This document shows positions 8,595-19,900 of a stretch of DNA of 25,128 nucleotides, one piece after another. The number at the start of each line of letters is the position of its first letter. Position 1 is the stretch's first letter. A program made the position numbers and the translations under genes. The DNA lies in the NCBI GenBank assembly GCA_001970955.1, contig MPUH01001053.1:1-25128 (forward strand), given 5' to 3'. The notes under the pieces were generated by a model. That model was not told where the DNA came from, made no database searches, and was given only the letters and a program-made list of their open reading frames with translations. The DNA comes from Stentor coeruleus. Lineage: Eukaryota > Ciliophora > Heterotrichea > Heterotrichida > Stentoridae.

Positions 8595-9338
8595 ATGGTG
8601 AAACTTGATAACTTGAGCTCTCTTTCTCGCGCTGAACTTCTACTCTTATGCAGGATGGCAGAACAGTCTGAAAGGTACGAAGAAATGATCGAGTTTGTCC
8701 GTGCATTCATAGGAAAAGAGCACTCAGAGTTGTCTGTAGAAGAACGCAACATCTTATCTGTGGCTTACAAAAACGTGGTGGGCAATCGCCGAACAGCTTG
8801 GAGAGTTTTGAATTCAATTGAACAAAAAGAAGCCCGCAGAGGTAACGAAGAGAACAAATCTCGTGCTACAGCCTATAAAGAAAAAGTTGAAGCAGAACTA
8901 AGAAGTTTTTGTAGAGAAATCCTCAGGTTAATTGACTCTGACCTATTACCTCATACTAATGATTCTGAAGGAAAAGTCTTCTTTTTGAAGATGAAAGGAG
9001 ACTATTATAGATATATATGCGAGTTTGCTCAAGGACAATATAGAGATGAAAGTAGTAAAAATGCACAAGAATGCTATCAACAAGCTTATGATAAAGCTTT
9101 GACTGATCTTGATAGTACTCATCCTACTAGATTAGGCTTGGCATTGAATTTTAGTGTTTTTAACTATGAGATTATGCAACAACAGACAGAAGCTTGCACT
9201 ATGGCCCAGAAAGCTTTTGATGACGCCATTCAGAACTTGGAAAATTTGACTGACGAAAGTGCTTATAAGGACTCGACTATGATACTACAACTTATAAGAG
9301 ACAATCTTTCGTTGTGGACTTCAGAAGCAGAAAACTAA
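8595..9338 (+). CDS. 14-3-3 protein
   Basis: This 247-residue protein is a full-length 14-3-3, a dimeric adaptor binding phosphoserine/phosphothreonine peptides in the cytosol. The nine-helix pattern is clear, with the family signature RNILSVAYKNVVGNRRTAWR at 51-70. Phosphate-pocket residues corresponding to K49, R56, R127 and Y128 of the zeta form are K59, R66, R139 and Y140; N185 and W241 match the conserved peptide-contacting N173 and W228. The loop before N185 reads LGLALNFSVFNYEI, so the usual second Tyr of FYYEI is Asn190. The C-terminal tail is short (SEAEN). The start is the only nearby ATG and gives the expected N-terminal length. Codons change from C-rich at the 5' end to G-rich at the 3' end. 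Confidence 0.97.
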   Translation: MVKLDNLSSLSRAELLLLCRMAEQSERYEEMIEFVRAFIGKEHSELSVEERNILSVAYKNVVGNRRTAWRVLNSIEQKEARRGNEENKSRATAYKEKVEAELRSFCREILRLIDSDLLPHTNDSEGKVFFLKMKGDYYRYICEFAQGQYRDESSKNAQECYQQAYDKALTDLDSTHPTRLGLALNFSVFNYEIMQQQTEACTMAQKAFDDAIQNLENLTDESAYKDSTMILQLIRDNLSLWTSEAEN

Positions 9339-9755
9339 TAATAGTTAGGTTTATGGATTAGAGATAAAAGGTTTTTCAGGTTTTTATATTGGGTTGTGGA
9401 GTGGGTATGCTTGGATTTAAGGTGTTGTGGGTTTGTGGGTATAAAAAATAAGACAGTTTTAAGCAGATGTGAGGATTTCATAGTTTTTAAGTTGGGATGA
9501 CTTATAAAGTATCTAATAATATACATTAAATTATGATGAAAATAGATAAAATAATATCATAATCATATAAAAAAATCCGACTAAGACATTTCTATAAAAG
9601 AAACCTAAAAAGTAATCTTGCACCTATTCTATACATACAAATTTATCTCCAATACTTTTTGTCTTCTTAACTTCAACACAAAACCTTTTATTCTTTCATA
9701 GGAAAACCAAAAACCCAATGATAAATAACATTGGTTTCCAACTATCTAAATAAAT
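9339..9755. other. intergenic region 14-3-3 / aquaporin
   Basis: This 417-nt gap separates two + strand genes. The first ~150 nt (9340-9490) are strongly G/T-rich, continuing the 3' trend of the 14-3-3 gene and probably its 3' UTR. From about 9570 the strand becomes C/A-rich and G-poor, the usual 5' flank of a gene in this window, here the aquaporin. The switch near 9530-9570 probably marks the boundary between the two transcription units. No RNA gene is seen. Confidence 0.45.
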
Positions 9756-10424
9756 ATGCTAAGAAGACTATTTGCTGAAGCAGTCGGGACATTCCTCTTA
9801 CTCTTTGCTGTGGGGGTAAGTTCAGGTGAGCCTTTCGCAGTAGGTGGTTCCCTTCTCTGCGCAATGTGCTTAACCGGTTTTTCATCAGGAGCCCACTTTA
9901 ACCCAGCAGTAACAACAGGGATAATTTTCTATAGATGGCAAGAGAAAACCCTTACCCAAAAAGACTTAATCGAGTTACTTTTATATATTTTAGTCCAATT
10001 TATCTCAGCTATTTTAGGAGGTTTAGTCGGTTGGGCTGTTGTATCTTATACTGTGCATTTTGATATCACAGATGGGTATATGGATGCAGAAACTTTCTTT
10101 GGAGAAATGCTTTATACTATATTATTAGTGTCAAATGCTTTAGTTGTTGGACATTTAATTGATAATCCTATTGTATGTGGCGGGGTGATTTCAATGACAA
10201 TTACAGCTGGGGATTGGGCTATTGGAAAGATTACTGGAGGATGTTTTAACCCAGCAATTGGATTTGGCATTAATATTATCAATTATGCTAAGAATGGAAG
10301 CCATATGGACCATACATGGATTTATGTATTAGCCCCGTTGCTTGGGGGGATACTGGCTTCATGTATTGCCAGGTTTTTCATAGAGGAACTTGAAGAGACT
10401 AAAAGGAAAAAAGCTATGGCTTAA
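9756..10424 (+). CDS. aquaporin-family (MIP) channel with unorthodox second NPA motif
   Basis: This 222-residue membrane protein is a major intrinsic protein: six hydrophobic helices at about 4-22, 26-43, 70-97, 113-134, 137-152 and 187-209, plus two half-helices carrying NPA boxes. The first box is canonical (SGAHFNPAVTTG, N49-P50-A51). The second is GGCFNPAIGFG (N165-P166-A167-I168); the arginine that nearly always follows this box and forms the ar/R selectivity filter is isoleucine. The pore may therefore be wider or less polar and pass solutes other than, or as well as, water. The N-terminus is very short and the C-terminal tail basic (KRKKAMA). Ciliates use aquaporins for osmoregulation and contractile vacuoles, so that role is possible but not shown. 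It is convergent with ARPC1, 110 nt away. Confidence 0.9.
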   Translation: MLRRLFAEAVGTFLLLFAVGVSSGEPFAVGGSLLCAMCLTGFSSGAHFNPAVTTGIIFYRWQEKTLTQKDLIELLLYILVQFISAILGGLVGWAVVSYTVHFDITDGYMDAETFFGEMLYTILLVSNALVVGHLIDNPIVCGGVISMTITAGDWAIGKITGGCFNPAIGFGINIINYAKNGSHMDHTWIYVLAPLLGGILASCIARFFIEELEETKRKKAMA

Positions 10425-10534
10425 GTAGATAAGATATAAAACTCGGATTTTGGGAAATGCTGATTAGGATTTTAGGTTTAGTATAAGAAAAAGACTGTAT
10501 TTTCAAATCCATCTCTATAACTTAATCTTTAATT

Positions 10535-11557
10535 CTAAATTCTCCATATATAGAGACTACCTGTTATATCGGATGTCGAATACCTTTCTGCATCAATTTT
10601 TCTTATACAGGTAATGGTATTTTTATGTTTTGTTGCCATTGTATCTCTATCTTTTCTCCCATCAAAACCTTTTGCCATCATTTTAACCCTGCTTTGAACA
10701 ATCCCTCCAGTTTTCCCATCGTCTACAGATTGTCCTTCTTTTGCATCTCCCCAGTTCTCCCCTGATTTTTCAAATACAATATTCCTATAGTCAAAACCTC
10801 CAGCTACAACTTTATTTTCATTTAAAAATTGTACTGACATGAAAGGCTTACTATTCCATGTTTTCTTTTGCTCACTGCCTGAAATGTTTGTAAAAAACAC
10901 ACTATTATTATGAGCAGCAACACAAAGCCAATTAGAATCAGGAGACCAAGATACTGAATTTACCCAAGCACCAGTTGTAAGAGTATAAAGAGTGTCTCCA
11001 AAGGATTTAACTGATGAGAATCTATAATTTGAAGGAACACTTGCATCAAGTTCTTCCATAAATGTAGAAATAACCTTACAAGTTCCATCAGTACTCCCAG
11101 CAGCAATAACATGGCCAGACTCATCAAATCTTACACAAGTGACTGAAGATGTGAAATTTTTAATCCTTCTAGTATTCCATAACCCTAAAGACTCAGACCA
11201 ATGTCCAACACCTATATTTTTTGATCCAGTTCCAACAACAAATTTATCTCCTCTTAAGCTCCAAGAAGCATCTAAAACACCTCTTGTCTGGTAAAAATTC
11301 ACTAAAGTTGGCTTCCAGATTTCATTAAATTCCCATACAACAACATTTCTATCATGTGATGATGAGATTATACGGTTTGTTATTGGGTGCCAATCAACTG
11401 CACTTACAAGCTGGTGATGCTCTTTGAGTGTATGGAGTTTATCCCAGGTTTCACCACGAATAGCATAGATTTCTAATATGAACGAGTTATTGGCTACTAC
11501 AATTTGAGTTTTAGACCCATTCCATGAATGGCAGGTTATTCCTTGTTCAGTGTTCAT
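10535..11557 (-). CDS. ARPC1: Arp2/3 complex subunit 1 (ARPC1/p40), WD40 protein
   Basis: This 340-residue seven-blade WD40 propeller aligns along its length with ARPC1, the subunit that helps the Arp2/3 complex nucleate branched actin filaments. Recognisable pieces are the opening ITCHSWNGSKTQI (ARPC1B: ISCHAWNKDRTQI), LKEHHQLVSAVDWHP, the SSHDRNVVVWEF blade followed by WKPTLV, the FAVGSGS-like FVVGTGSKNIGV, VIAAGSTDG, GAWVNSVSWSPDS, and the final ITGSLYIWRI. The long loop between blades 6 and 7 (about 265-310) is present, as in the family, and is basic. The stop is TAG directly after the last blade strand. A 28-nt tandem repeat lies just upstream. An actin nucleator fits a large motile or contractile cell. 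Confidence 0.93.
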   Translation of the reverse strand: MNTEQGITCHSWNGSKTQIVVANNSFILEIYAIRGETWDKLHTLKEHHQLVSAVDWHPITNRIISSSHDRNVVVWEFNEIWKPTLVNFYQTRGVLDASWSLRGDKFVVGTGSKNIGVGHWSESLGLWNTRRIKNFTSSVTCVRFDESGHVIAAGSTDGTCKVISTFMEELDASVPSNYRFSSVKSFGDTLYTLTTGAWVNSVSWSPDSNWLCVAAHNNSVFFTNISGSEQKKTWNSKPFMSVQFLNENKVVAGGFDYRNIVFEKSGENWGDAKEGQSVDDGKTGGIVQSRVKMMAKGFDGRKDRDTMATKHKNTITCIRKIDAERYSTSDITGSLYIWRI

Positions 11558-11659
11558 ATTTATACTTCTCCATATAATGCTATGGTTTATGATACTTTTA
11601 TTGAAATAAGATATTAGAAATATATAAAAAGATTTTTGGGAAGATGATTAGGTGTTGTG

Positions 11660-11720
11660 TTTTATATGTTTTTTGGTGTTTTTATATTAGAATTTTATAT
11701 GTTTTTTGGTGTTTTTATAT
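11660..11720. repeat. 28-nt tandem direct repeat, two copies
   Basis: Positions 11660-11687 and 11693-11720 are identical 28-nt copies containing ATATGTTTTTTGGTGTTTTT, separated by TAGAA, giving a 33-nt period. The repeat lies between the stop of the lysine-rich unknown gene and the start of ARPC1, about 100 nt upstream of the ARPC1 ATG on the minus strand. Unlike the two N-associated duplications it has no N beside it, so it is probably genuine. On the ARPC1 sense strand it is an A-rich element with CACC cores. Confidence 0.8.
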
Positions 11721-11776
11721 ACTAAAGCTTAATAAAAGTAAAAATCAAAAATTATGTGAACTTTATAAGCACTTCA

Positions 11777-12934
11777 CTAGCAAGTTTTTGTTGGGCTTGC
11801 ATTATAGTTCATAAGCTCTCTAAACTTAACTATCTTACCCCTCATATCCATTAGCACATTCTCAGGCAGGACAACTTTCAAACCAGTTTTCTGAGGATTT
11901 TCATCAAGTTTCCTAGCAAACTCCATAACCTCTTTATCCATCTCATTATTACAATTTTTACCCTCCCTTTTCCTTTGTGGTTTCCTAGTTTTCTTTGGAG
12001 TTATTTGTTCTTTTTGTATATCCCCTTCAATATATTTAACTATTTCATCAACATCATAATCATCAAAGCTTTGTTGAAAATTTTTTTTCATCAAATAATC
12101 AACACTTGATAAATGACTCATAATATCTTCATCATAAATCTCAGGTTCACACAAACTAAATTCTGTTAATGTTGACAAATCATCAAATTCTTTATTTTTT
12201 TCATATTCTTTAAATTTACTGAATTTCCTTAAAAGTATTTCTGAAGGTTCATCTTGAGGAAAAGCACAGCTTAGGGAATGGTAAATATCTTTACGATCTT
12301 TCATAATACGCTCATAAAAAAGTTCTTGATGACAATTTTTTATGATTTTTTCATAACTTGATAGAAGTGAATTTAATAATTTGCATATTTCTTTAGCTAT
12401 ATGTGTAATATATTTGTATATGTTGAGGATTATTAGAGATTGTGTTTTAATAGATAAATTGTACAATTGAATGAAATTATCATAAAGACGGTCTGTTAAA
12501 ACATTAGCATGAAGGGATAGAAAATTTTTTAGTTGATCTATAGACTCTTTATCTTTGATTTTGTCTAGGAATGGGCGTATTTTTTTTATGAAGTCGATTC
12601 TGATTTTTAGAAAAGGGGGACAACTTGACTGATCTTCGTGCTTGGTTTGGATTATGCTTTCTATATTTTTTTCTATGCCTTTTGTGAATTCGACGTAGAT
12701 GCTTGATATATAGTTTTTTATGTAATTTCTTTGGTTTTCGATATTCATGGTTTTAAAGTTATCAAAGTTCAGAAGAGATATTCCTTCTTTGCGTGTGAAA
12801 ATGTCTAACTCAAAATATTCTGACGCATCAATTTCAGATTCGATTAAGGATCTTTTCTGACCTTTTTTCGACTTTTTTCTACCCATAAATATAATAATAA
12901 AATCCATGGTATTGATTTTGATTATTTTATGCAA
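11777..12934 (-). CDS. lysine-rich coiled-coil protein of unknown function
   Basis: I do not recognise this product. The open frame has 385 codons, but the likely start is the third in-frame ATG (12886), giving 369 residues that begin MGRKKSKKGQKR; the 16 codons before it are hydrophobic, AT-rich and look like untranslated leader. The protein is mostly helical and highly charged, with a helical core at about 65-230, an acidic stretch at about 240-305, a very basic stretch at 315-327 (KKTRKPQRKREGK), and a C-terminal block at about 335-376 with GLKVVLPENVLMDMRGKIVKF that looks like a conserved module. The basic N-terminus and internal basic patch suggest a nuclear or nucleic-acid-associated protein, but this is inference. 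No membrane segment is seen. The stop is TAG. Confidence 0.65.
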   Translation of the reverse strand: MHKIIKINTMDFIIIFMGRKKSKKGQKRSLIESEIDASEYFELDIFTRKEGISLLNFDNFKTMNIENQRNYIKNYISSIYVEFTKGIEKNIESIIQTKHEDQSSCPPFLKIRIDFIKKIRPFLDKIKDKESIDQLKNFLSLHANVLTDRLYDNFIQLYNLSIKTQSLIILNIYKYITHIAKEICKLLNSLLSSYEKIIKNCHQELFYERIMKDRKDIYHSLSCAFPQDEPSEILLRKFSKFKEYEKNKEFDDLSTLTEFSLCEPEIYDEDIMSHLSSVDYLMKKNFQQSFDDYDVDEIVKYIEGDIQKEQITPKKTRKPQRKREGKNCNNEMDKEVMEFARKLDENPQKTGLKVVLPENVLMDMRGKIVKFRELMNYNASPTKTC

Positions 12935-13952
12935 GATTTAAATCTAATAGCTTTATTGGAAAATTGATGCTAATTACTACTGAAAACATAGTAGGAATCT
13001 GTTTAAATAGAATTAAAGTTTAAGTAATTATAAAAAGCTTAAAATGTTTTTAAAAACACTTACAAATGAAGTTTTTTGCTTTTAAAGCTATGAAAGTATA
13101 TTTATTATATATTCTCAAATTATAGTATAAAAATAATTTATTCAGTTCATACATAAAGTTATATTGTATAAAAAATGTTATAAGTATTCATAGACTGATT
13201 ATATAATTCCTACAAGATTATTTATACAAAATATATCCTTTATACATTCTATCAAAAACAGTCAAAGCCTAAAAAAATAACAAAGTTTTGAGTTATCTAA
13301 AAATTTAAGCTTCCCACAGAGATTTCATTAAAATTTTATCCATAAACTTATAAAAAACATAAAAAATCATCATCAACCAAAATCATTTACCATAATTAAA
13401 AATACTAAAGAAAATTTACCCCTAAAAAATTATTTGATTCAAAATACAAACATAACACAAATATTACAAACAGCATCAAATTGCATACAAATTTACCAAA
13501 ACAACTGCTCTTATTACCCCAACCTAGCATATTACACATTTCTCTAATAAAAAAAAGTATTTTCTACTCCTTCAAAATTATGATATCACAAAGTAATCTT
13601 CCCATACTTTAAAAAAGTTTTTACAATCGATTTCTCCTTTAAAACCATCATCTACCTCACCCGCTTCAAAGCACTTTCTCTTTATTGATAAACTTCAACC
13701 TATCTACCTCCCTTAAACTCCTTATACATATTTACCCTTATAAACTTAACCATGCTTCATTAATACAATTAAATCTAATAAAATGGTATAAAACAGTAAA
13801 AAACCTATTGACTTCTCTATCAATAAAACCTTACACCTCTTATTTTCTCTCAATAAAATCTTCCCATATCATAATTTCCTTCATCCCAACCCCGAAAAAT
13901 CCTATAAATTAACCCAAAATCTATTTATTTACATACCCTATACAAATAATAA
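12935..13952. promoter_or_regulatory. long divergent intergenic region, unknown gene / IP3 receptor
   Basis: At 1,018 nt this is the longest gap between genes in the window and holds both divergent promoters. From about 13250 to 13950 the + strand is A/C-rich and almost free of G: 13321-13560 has 8 G and 46 C by hand count. This is the extreme case of the G-poor 5' flank seen before every gene. A 75-codon frame at 13685-13912 is low-complexity Leu/Ile/Ser/Pro sequence without domain features and is probably not a gene. The stretch from 12950 to 13250 is A/T-rich with no marked skew. No tRNA or repeat is seen. Confidence 0.5.
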
Positions 13953-16900
13953 ATGGATTCTAAATATTTGAAATACGGTTCATTGATAACACTTAGTACA
14001 TGTGAAGGGTATTTTCTATATTCTCAAGGGTTTATCGATAGCTCGCCTTACCTCCGTGAACAAACTAGAGACTTTTCTGAGTTCTCTGGAGCTGTATTTC
14101 GCATTATACCCCAATCAATGTATAATGCACAGAACACTATAATAGATTTTATCAAAGAAACCCGTGAAGGAGATTTCTATAGCAAAATCAATGAGCTAAA
14201 CAAGATGGAAGAAAACTTAGAAGGTGAAATCAAAACCAACATCCATTCATACAATAGCTATAAAGGACAAATTGTTAGATATAATTCCTTAGTTCAATTA
14301 GAACACTTTACTAGTCACAAATTTCTCACTTTACATAGAAAATCCGCAGAAGCTGAAAAAGACAACTTTAAAATCTCTTTTAAGAATTTTCCAAGTGAAA
14401 ACTCACATTTCCGTATTGTCCCAAGCTATAAATTCCAAAAAAACGGTTCGGGGAAAGTGAAGATTTTTGATAAGGTGTACCTTGAAATCATGGTACCTAA
14501 TTTACGTAAAGTAGCTTGGATGCATGGTAGTAAAGGGCATTTTATTGAAGTTTCGACTAGTAGTATAAATGTGAATGGATCAGTATCAGATGAACAATAT
14601 AAAGCTATAGAAGTTAATGTATCCTTAGATCAGAAAACTAGATGGAGTATTGGGATATATGGTGATTTGCCTAGTGATGTTAAATATTTGTCATGTGGGG
14701 ATTATATATGGCTAAATATGCCAGAAGAAAACGTTGCTTTGACTGTATATAAAAAACGTTGGGAAGTTGAGAAATATAAACTTATGTTTACAAAGACTTT
14801 AAGTGATACAAATGGTTTATGGAAAATCGAGTATGAAGACCCTTTTAAAGGAGGTCCTGTTGTTGAAGGCAAAAAATATCGGCTTAAACATATAGTGACA
14901 GGTAAGTATTTAGCTATAAAAAACAACCCTATACTTAAAAGTACACCAAATTCAGGGACTTTATGGAGATTTGTACCTTTTAAAAACGAAGAGTATGTCA
15001 AAAGTGATGAACTCACTTACTTAATTCATGACAAAACCGGCTATACAATCAAACTTTCAGGCAAAGATGAAATGGAACTATCTGGATATCTTGATGAAAA
15101 TTGTATATACAAACCTTGTAAAGCTAACAGTGAAGTTATATGGGAACTTCTTTTTCTTCTTCATTGCTACCCAATCCTCATCAACTTCCCTAAAAAACTC
15201 GTCCAACTTTCTCAGCTTAGCCACAGCGAAAACATTAAAAAATTCCCAGTCTTCAGAAAACATTGCGACATACTTTTGACTTGTTTGAAACACTTGAAAA
15301 ACTTTGTCAGTAATAAACTTAAAAGCATGATTGGCATAGACAATCATTTTGGTGAAGTCACATGCAACAGACAACTCATGTTAAAACAACAACATTTTTT
15401 TGAAGCTTTTGCAACTATATTAGAATGTTCAGTTCCTGATCATGAATATGAGAAATTCAAGCAAATATCGATACAACAAGAAAAAGAAAGGAAGCTTAAT
15501 AAAGCAGATAATGATATAGAGTCAGCAAGAGTTAGGACTATATCAATGATAGTGTCACAAATTTATAAACTTTTGATAGGTATATGTGAGAAAAATGCTG
15601 AAACACAAAGATATGCTTATAAGTTTATTGATATATATATTAAACATATTGGTCTTGATATTGGATCTACTGATTTGTTTTTGGCTATTTTGAGGAATAA
15701 TGAAGAGATTATGTTGGAAGTTCATCAAGATCAGAAAATCGACATTATAGATGTTTATACATATATGCTGATAAAGTTTTTAGCTGATAAGAAAACAGAG
15801 TTTATTGACTTCCTTAAAAATATTTGTGTTTATAAAGGTGAAGCAGTTTCTGCAAACCAGGAAAAAGTTTTTGCTTCAATTTTTAAAAACAAAAAAATCA
15901 TCAAGCATGCTTTGATTACTTCAGAAACTGAAGGTAATGAGTTGTATATTTTTGTTAGAGGGATTAGAATATCTTTATTATCATGTTTTGAAGATGGGAG
16001 GATTAATGGTTATGATCTTGAAATGCAATATTTTACTGGGCTTTTGGATTTGTATTCAAATTTGTGTTTAGGGAGGAATTTTGAATCTTCAGCGATGTTT
16101 ATAGAAAAATATCCATTTGAAGTTTTACATTCAATGATTTGGAATAGTCATTTAACTATTGCTATAAGGGCTGCATTTTGTAAGCTTATGCTAGCTATGT
16201 ATATAGACTGTTTTATGAGAGAAGAAGTTGTTAAACCTGAGCTTATTAAAATTATTAAAACAGGTGATTATGAAGAAGCCTTACTTCGTGAAGAAACTAG
16301 GATTTTAACTAGAAATAATGAGCCACAGTCTAAGTCTATGATAGTTGATGATAGTCATGTTAGAGCTTTTCAAGAAAGCGAAAATGGTCTTCCGGAACTT
16401 ATTGACAAAATATTTGATTACTTTGAAACTACTTATAAACATTCAGAATACTATACAGATCGTCAATATGAGGAATATACTAATGAATTCACTGAAGTAA
16501 AAAAACCAATACGAAAACTATCTTTTAATGTTTTTACTTTTGAGATACTAGAAGTAGCTTTTAAACTTATAAAATTCCAGAAATTTTCTTTAGCTTCAAG
16601 GATTAATGAGTCTGGGTCTTTAGCTAATCCTAATTGTACAGAGTCTGATATGGTTCGTTTATTAAGATCGATACTTCCGTTGTTGCTTGAAGTTAAGAAT
16701 AATGATGTGCTTTCAAAAGCGACGAGTAGTTTTAAAAGAAAAAATACTAAAATGGATTTTTATAAAGGGCAAATTGAGAACAAAATCAGTTATACGCATT
16801 ATTTGTCATCGATATTAAAAGATTCTAATAGTTTAAATGATCCTGTTATTAGATCTGCTGCCAATTTGAAAAATTTTATGAATAGTTATAAGCAAAACCC

Positions 16901-19900
16901 ATTTAATGGTATGGAAAAGAAGATGATTGAGCATAGGATTAAGTTGAAAATATGTAAGATTTTAGAGTACTTTTTGGATATGAGACAGGATTATTTGATT
17001 AATAACGTGATACAATGGTATAATAATTTAGATGATTATAGGGATTGGAAGATTAAGGATTTAGAATGCTTACTACCTATGATATTAGTAAATCATGAAT
17101 GTGAGGAAATAAGTTCAAAAGTGACCCAAAACGAATTCAAAGCTTGGCATCATCCTCTAATCCCTGACATAAACGACCTTTCACCAAACAGTTTCCTCAT
17201 CCCAAACCTTTTTAAAAGTTTTGTACACTGCGACAATTATAAACTCCAAACCCAAATTCTCAGTATCATCTTCCGAGCTTTTACCCAACGTCAAGAAGTT
17301 CTTAAAAACATAAAAAAACTTCACGTTATTTTCAAACCTCAAGACATTTCTTTATTAAACTGGATAAAAAGTAGTCTTCTCTCATTTAAACATCACAGCG
17401 AGCAAAGCGAGCTTTGGATGAACTACTGGAATTCAAACGAATCCTTACAAACAAAACACAAAGCGGTATTTAGTAAAATGAAAAAAATCCTCAGAGACAT
17501 TGAATGTTTCCTACACGAAGATGTGACAATGAATGAAGATGGACCATCAGACCCAACAAGTAAAACTTTATCAAAATCTCGTCAAGAAATGCTTTATTAT
17601 TTAAATGCCCATAAGCTTATTGTCACTTTATTAAAAGATGGAGTCCATAAACTTGCTTCAATATACAATGAACGTAAACATGAAGAATTAACTGAAGCTG
17701 TTGATTTATTATCAGAATTATTTACAAATTGTCATAGTGTTTTGAAAAGATTTGTATATAATAACCCAAGAAATCAGAAAAAGTTACATAAATATATACA
17801 TGTGTTATTACAGTATTTATATATAGATTTAGGACAAGTATCATTGATTTGTGAGATTTATAGAGATAATGCTGGGATTGTAAATAGTATTACAGAAGAT
17901 ACGGTGAATTATTTTGAAGAACTTATTAAGAAGTATGGTCGTCAGACGAGTTTTATTAAGATTCTTGAGGTTGTGCAAATTATTAAACAGAAACCTATGC
18001 CTGTAATACAAAGGATGGTATTATCATTGTTTATAAAAGAAAAGCTAAATACGTATATGCTTTATATGAATGATGATGAAGTGCCATCGTTTGTATTTAA
18101 TAAAGGAGAAAAGCTTAATTATTTTTATAAGGATGAACCTTTTGAGTATCATGCTATGCTACTAAAAGTGCTTTCTAATTGTGGATATGGCGCTTCTGGG
18201 ATACTTTATAATGAAATCAAATGTCAGAATATTGTTAGTTTGAAAAACATTTTTGATATATTATACAATTGTGAAGAAGATTCTACAAGTAGTTTTGAGA
18301 ATCTGAAAATACCTGTATTAAGGTTTTTTTATAATGTTTATCTTGACTGCGAAATAACAAATCTTGAGTTGAAGTCGTTTGAAAGGTTTTTTAGATATAT
18401 TGACTTGCAATGTAAGGTTTTAGATGATATTGAAGAAATCAGCGAAAACTATATAGAGTTTCTTATTATATGGGTAAAAATACTTGGGAAATATAGGTCG
18501 AATTATATAAAGAAAATTGATAGGTCGTATTATGAGCAAGAGGATACTAAGGCTATAAGGTGTTTTGTAGAGTGTTTAATAAGAAATTCTCATAAGTTTA
18601 ATAAACTGGCTACAAGTGAGTTGATTAACGAAATTTATGACTTGTGTAAATTATTTGGGGAGAAGTTTGAGATTGGAGAAAGGATTGAGTTTGATTTGTC
18701 TGATAATGAAAATGATCCTTCTAGTATGCTTCGTAGAGCTACTACTCATGTTGACCATACTTCAATGAAATCTGTACAAATCGAACTCTGGAATCAAGTA
18801 CGGGATGCTTTTAACATCAATAAAACATTTAAAGAACGTATTGAAGATGAAGAATATGCCCTTATATTATACATCAACTATTGCAATAAATTCATTGCTG
18901 AAATAGACTTTGAAAAAATCATCCGTTCATTAATCTCTTATATTCGCCTTAGTCGCTCACAAAAACCCCCAATTTCTGTACAAATCCTGGCAATTCAAAT
19001 ATTAGAAAAAATAATCTCAAGACCAATATGTGAAAAAAGTGAAGATGAAGAAAAAATTAAAGTTGAAATGCAACATCATCTAAGTTTCTTAGGTCTAACT
19101 AATGTTATTCTGTCATTAATGGTTGATAGCCAATTAGAACATCCAGTATTCAAAGCTTTGATATCATTGAGTATCGAGCTTTTAGATGGAGGAAATCCAC
19201 AAATCCAACAAGAATTTTATCAGTATTTCCTAACAACATCAAATTCAGAATTTTTCTTTCAGAGACTATCTCAGATTTTCCAAACTAAAATTGAAAAAAT
19301 AGCAGAAGGGTCAGGTCAAAAAGATACGAAAAATCTTGTTTATAAAGCAAAGAAATATCCATTGAAAAAACTTCTACGATTTCTTCAGTTATTATGTGAA
19401 AACCATAATCATTCATTACAATCTTATATACGATATCAAGAAAAATCACATATAAACTATAATCTTATACAGTCAGTTGTGGATTTGTTAGGGATTTTAA
19501 TGAAAAAAAAAGAACACACATCGTTTCATATATTGTCCCAGTGCTTTGAATCATTAACAGAATTTATTCAAGGTCCCTGTTTAGAAAACCAAGATGAAAT
19601 TATCAATAGTAACTTTATGGAAATAGCTGACGAGCTTTTATCTTTAGATGAAGTTTCATCAACTATTCAATTTTATAAAGGACTTTATACAACTTCTTGC
19701 AACGACGAACAATCAATAACCGAAAACATCGAAATAGAAGATGAAGAGCAAATAACTGAAATCTCCGGGTGGATGATAGCACATTTGAAATATAAATGCC
19801 TCATAACAATCTTAAGTTTATTCGAAGGAAGGACTGACAGTTTCATTGCCACAAGGATAATCCGAGGAATAAACATTGAAGTCTTACAAGAAAACCTAAA

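Noticed and set aside
13685-13912. 75-codon + strand frame upstream of the IP3 receptor
   Set aside because: It lies in the G-depleted leader, is low-complexity, and has no domain or gene-start features of its own.
16180-16194. GTAAGCTTATGCTAG, a perfect-length 15-nt GT...AG candidate intron in the IP3 receptor gene
   Set aside because: In frame it encodes part of RAAFCKLMLAMY, which matches the conserved RxAFCKLxL segment of IP3 receptors, so it is coding sequence.
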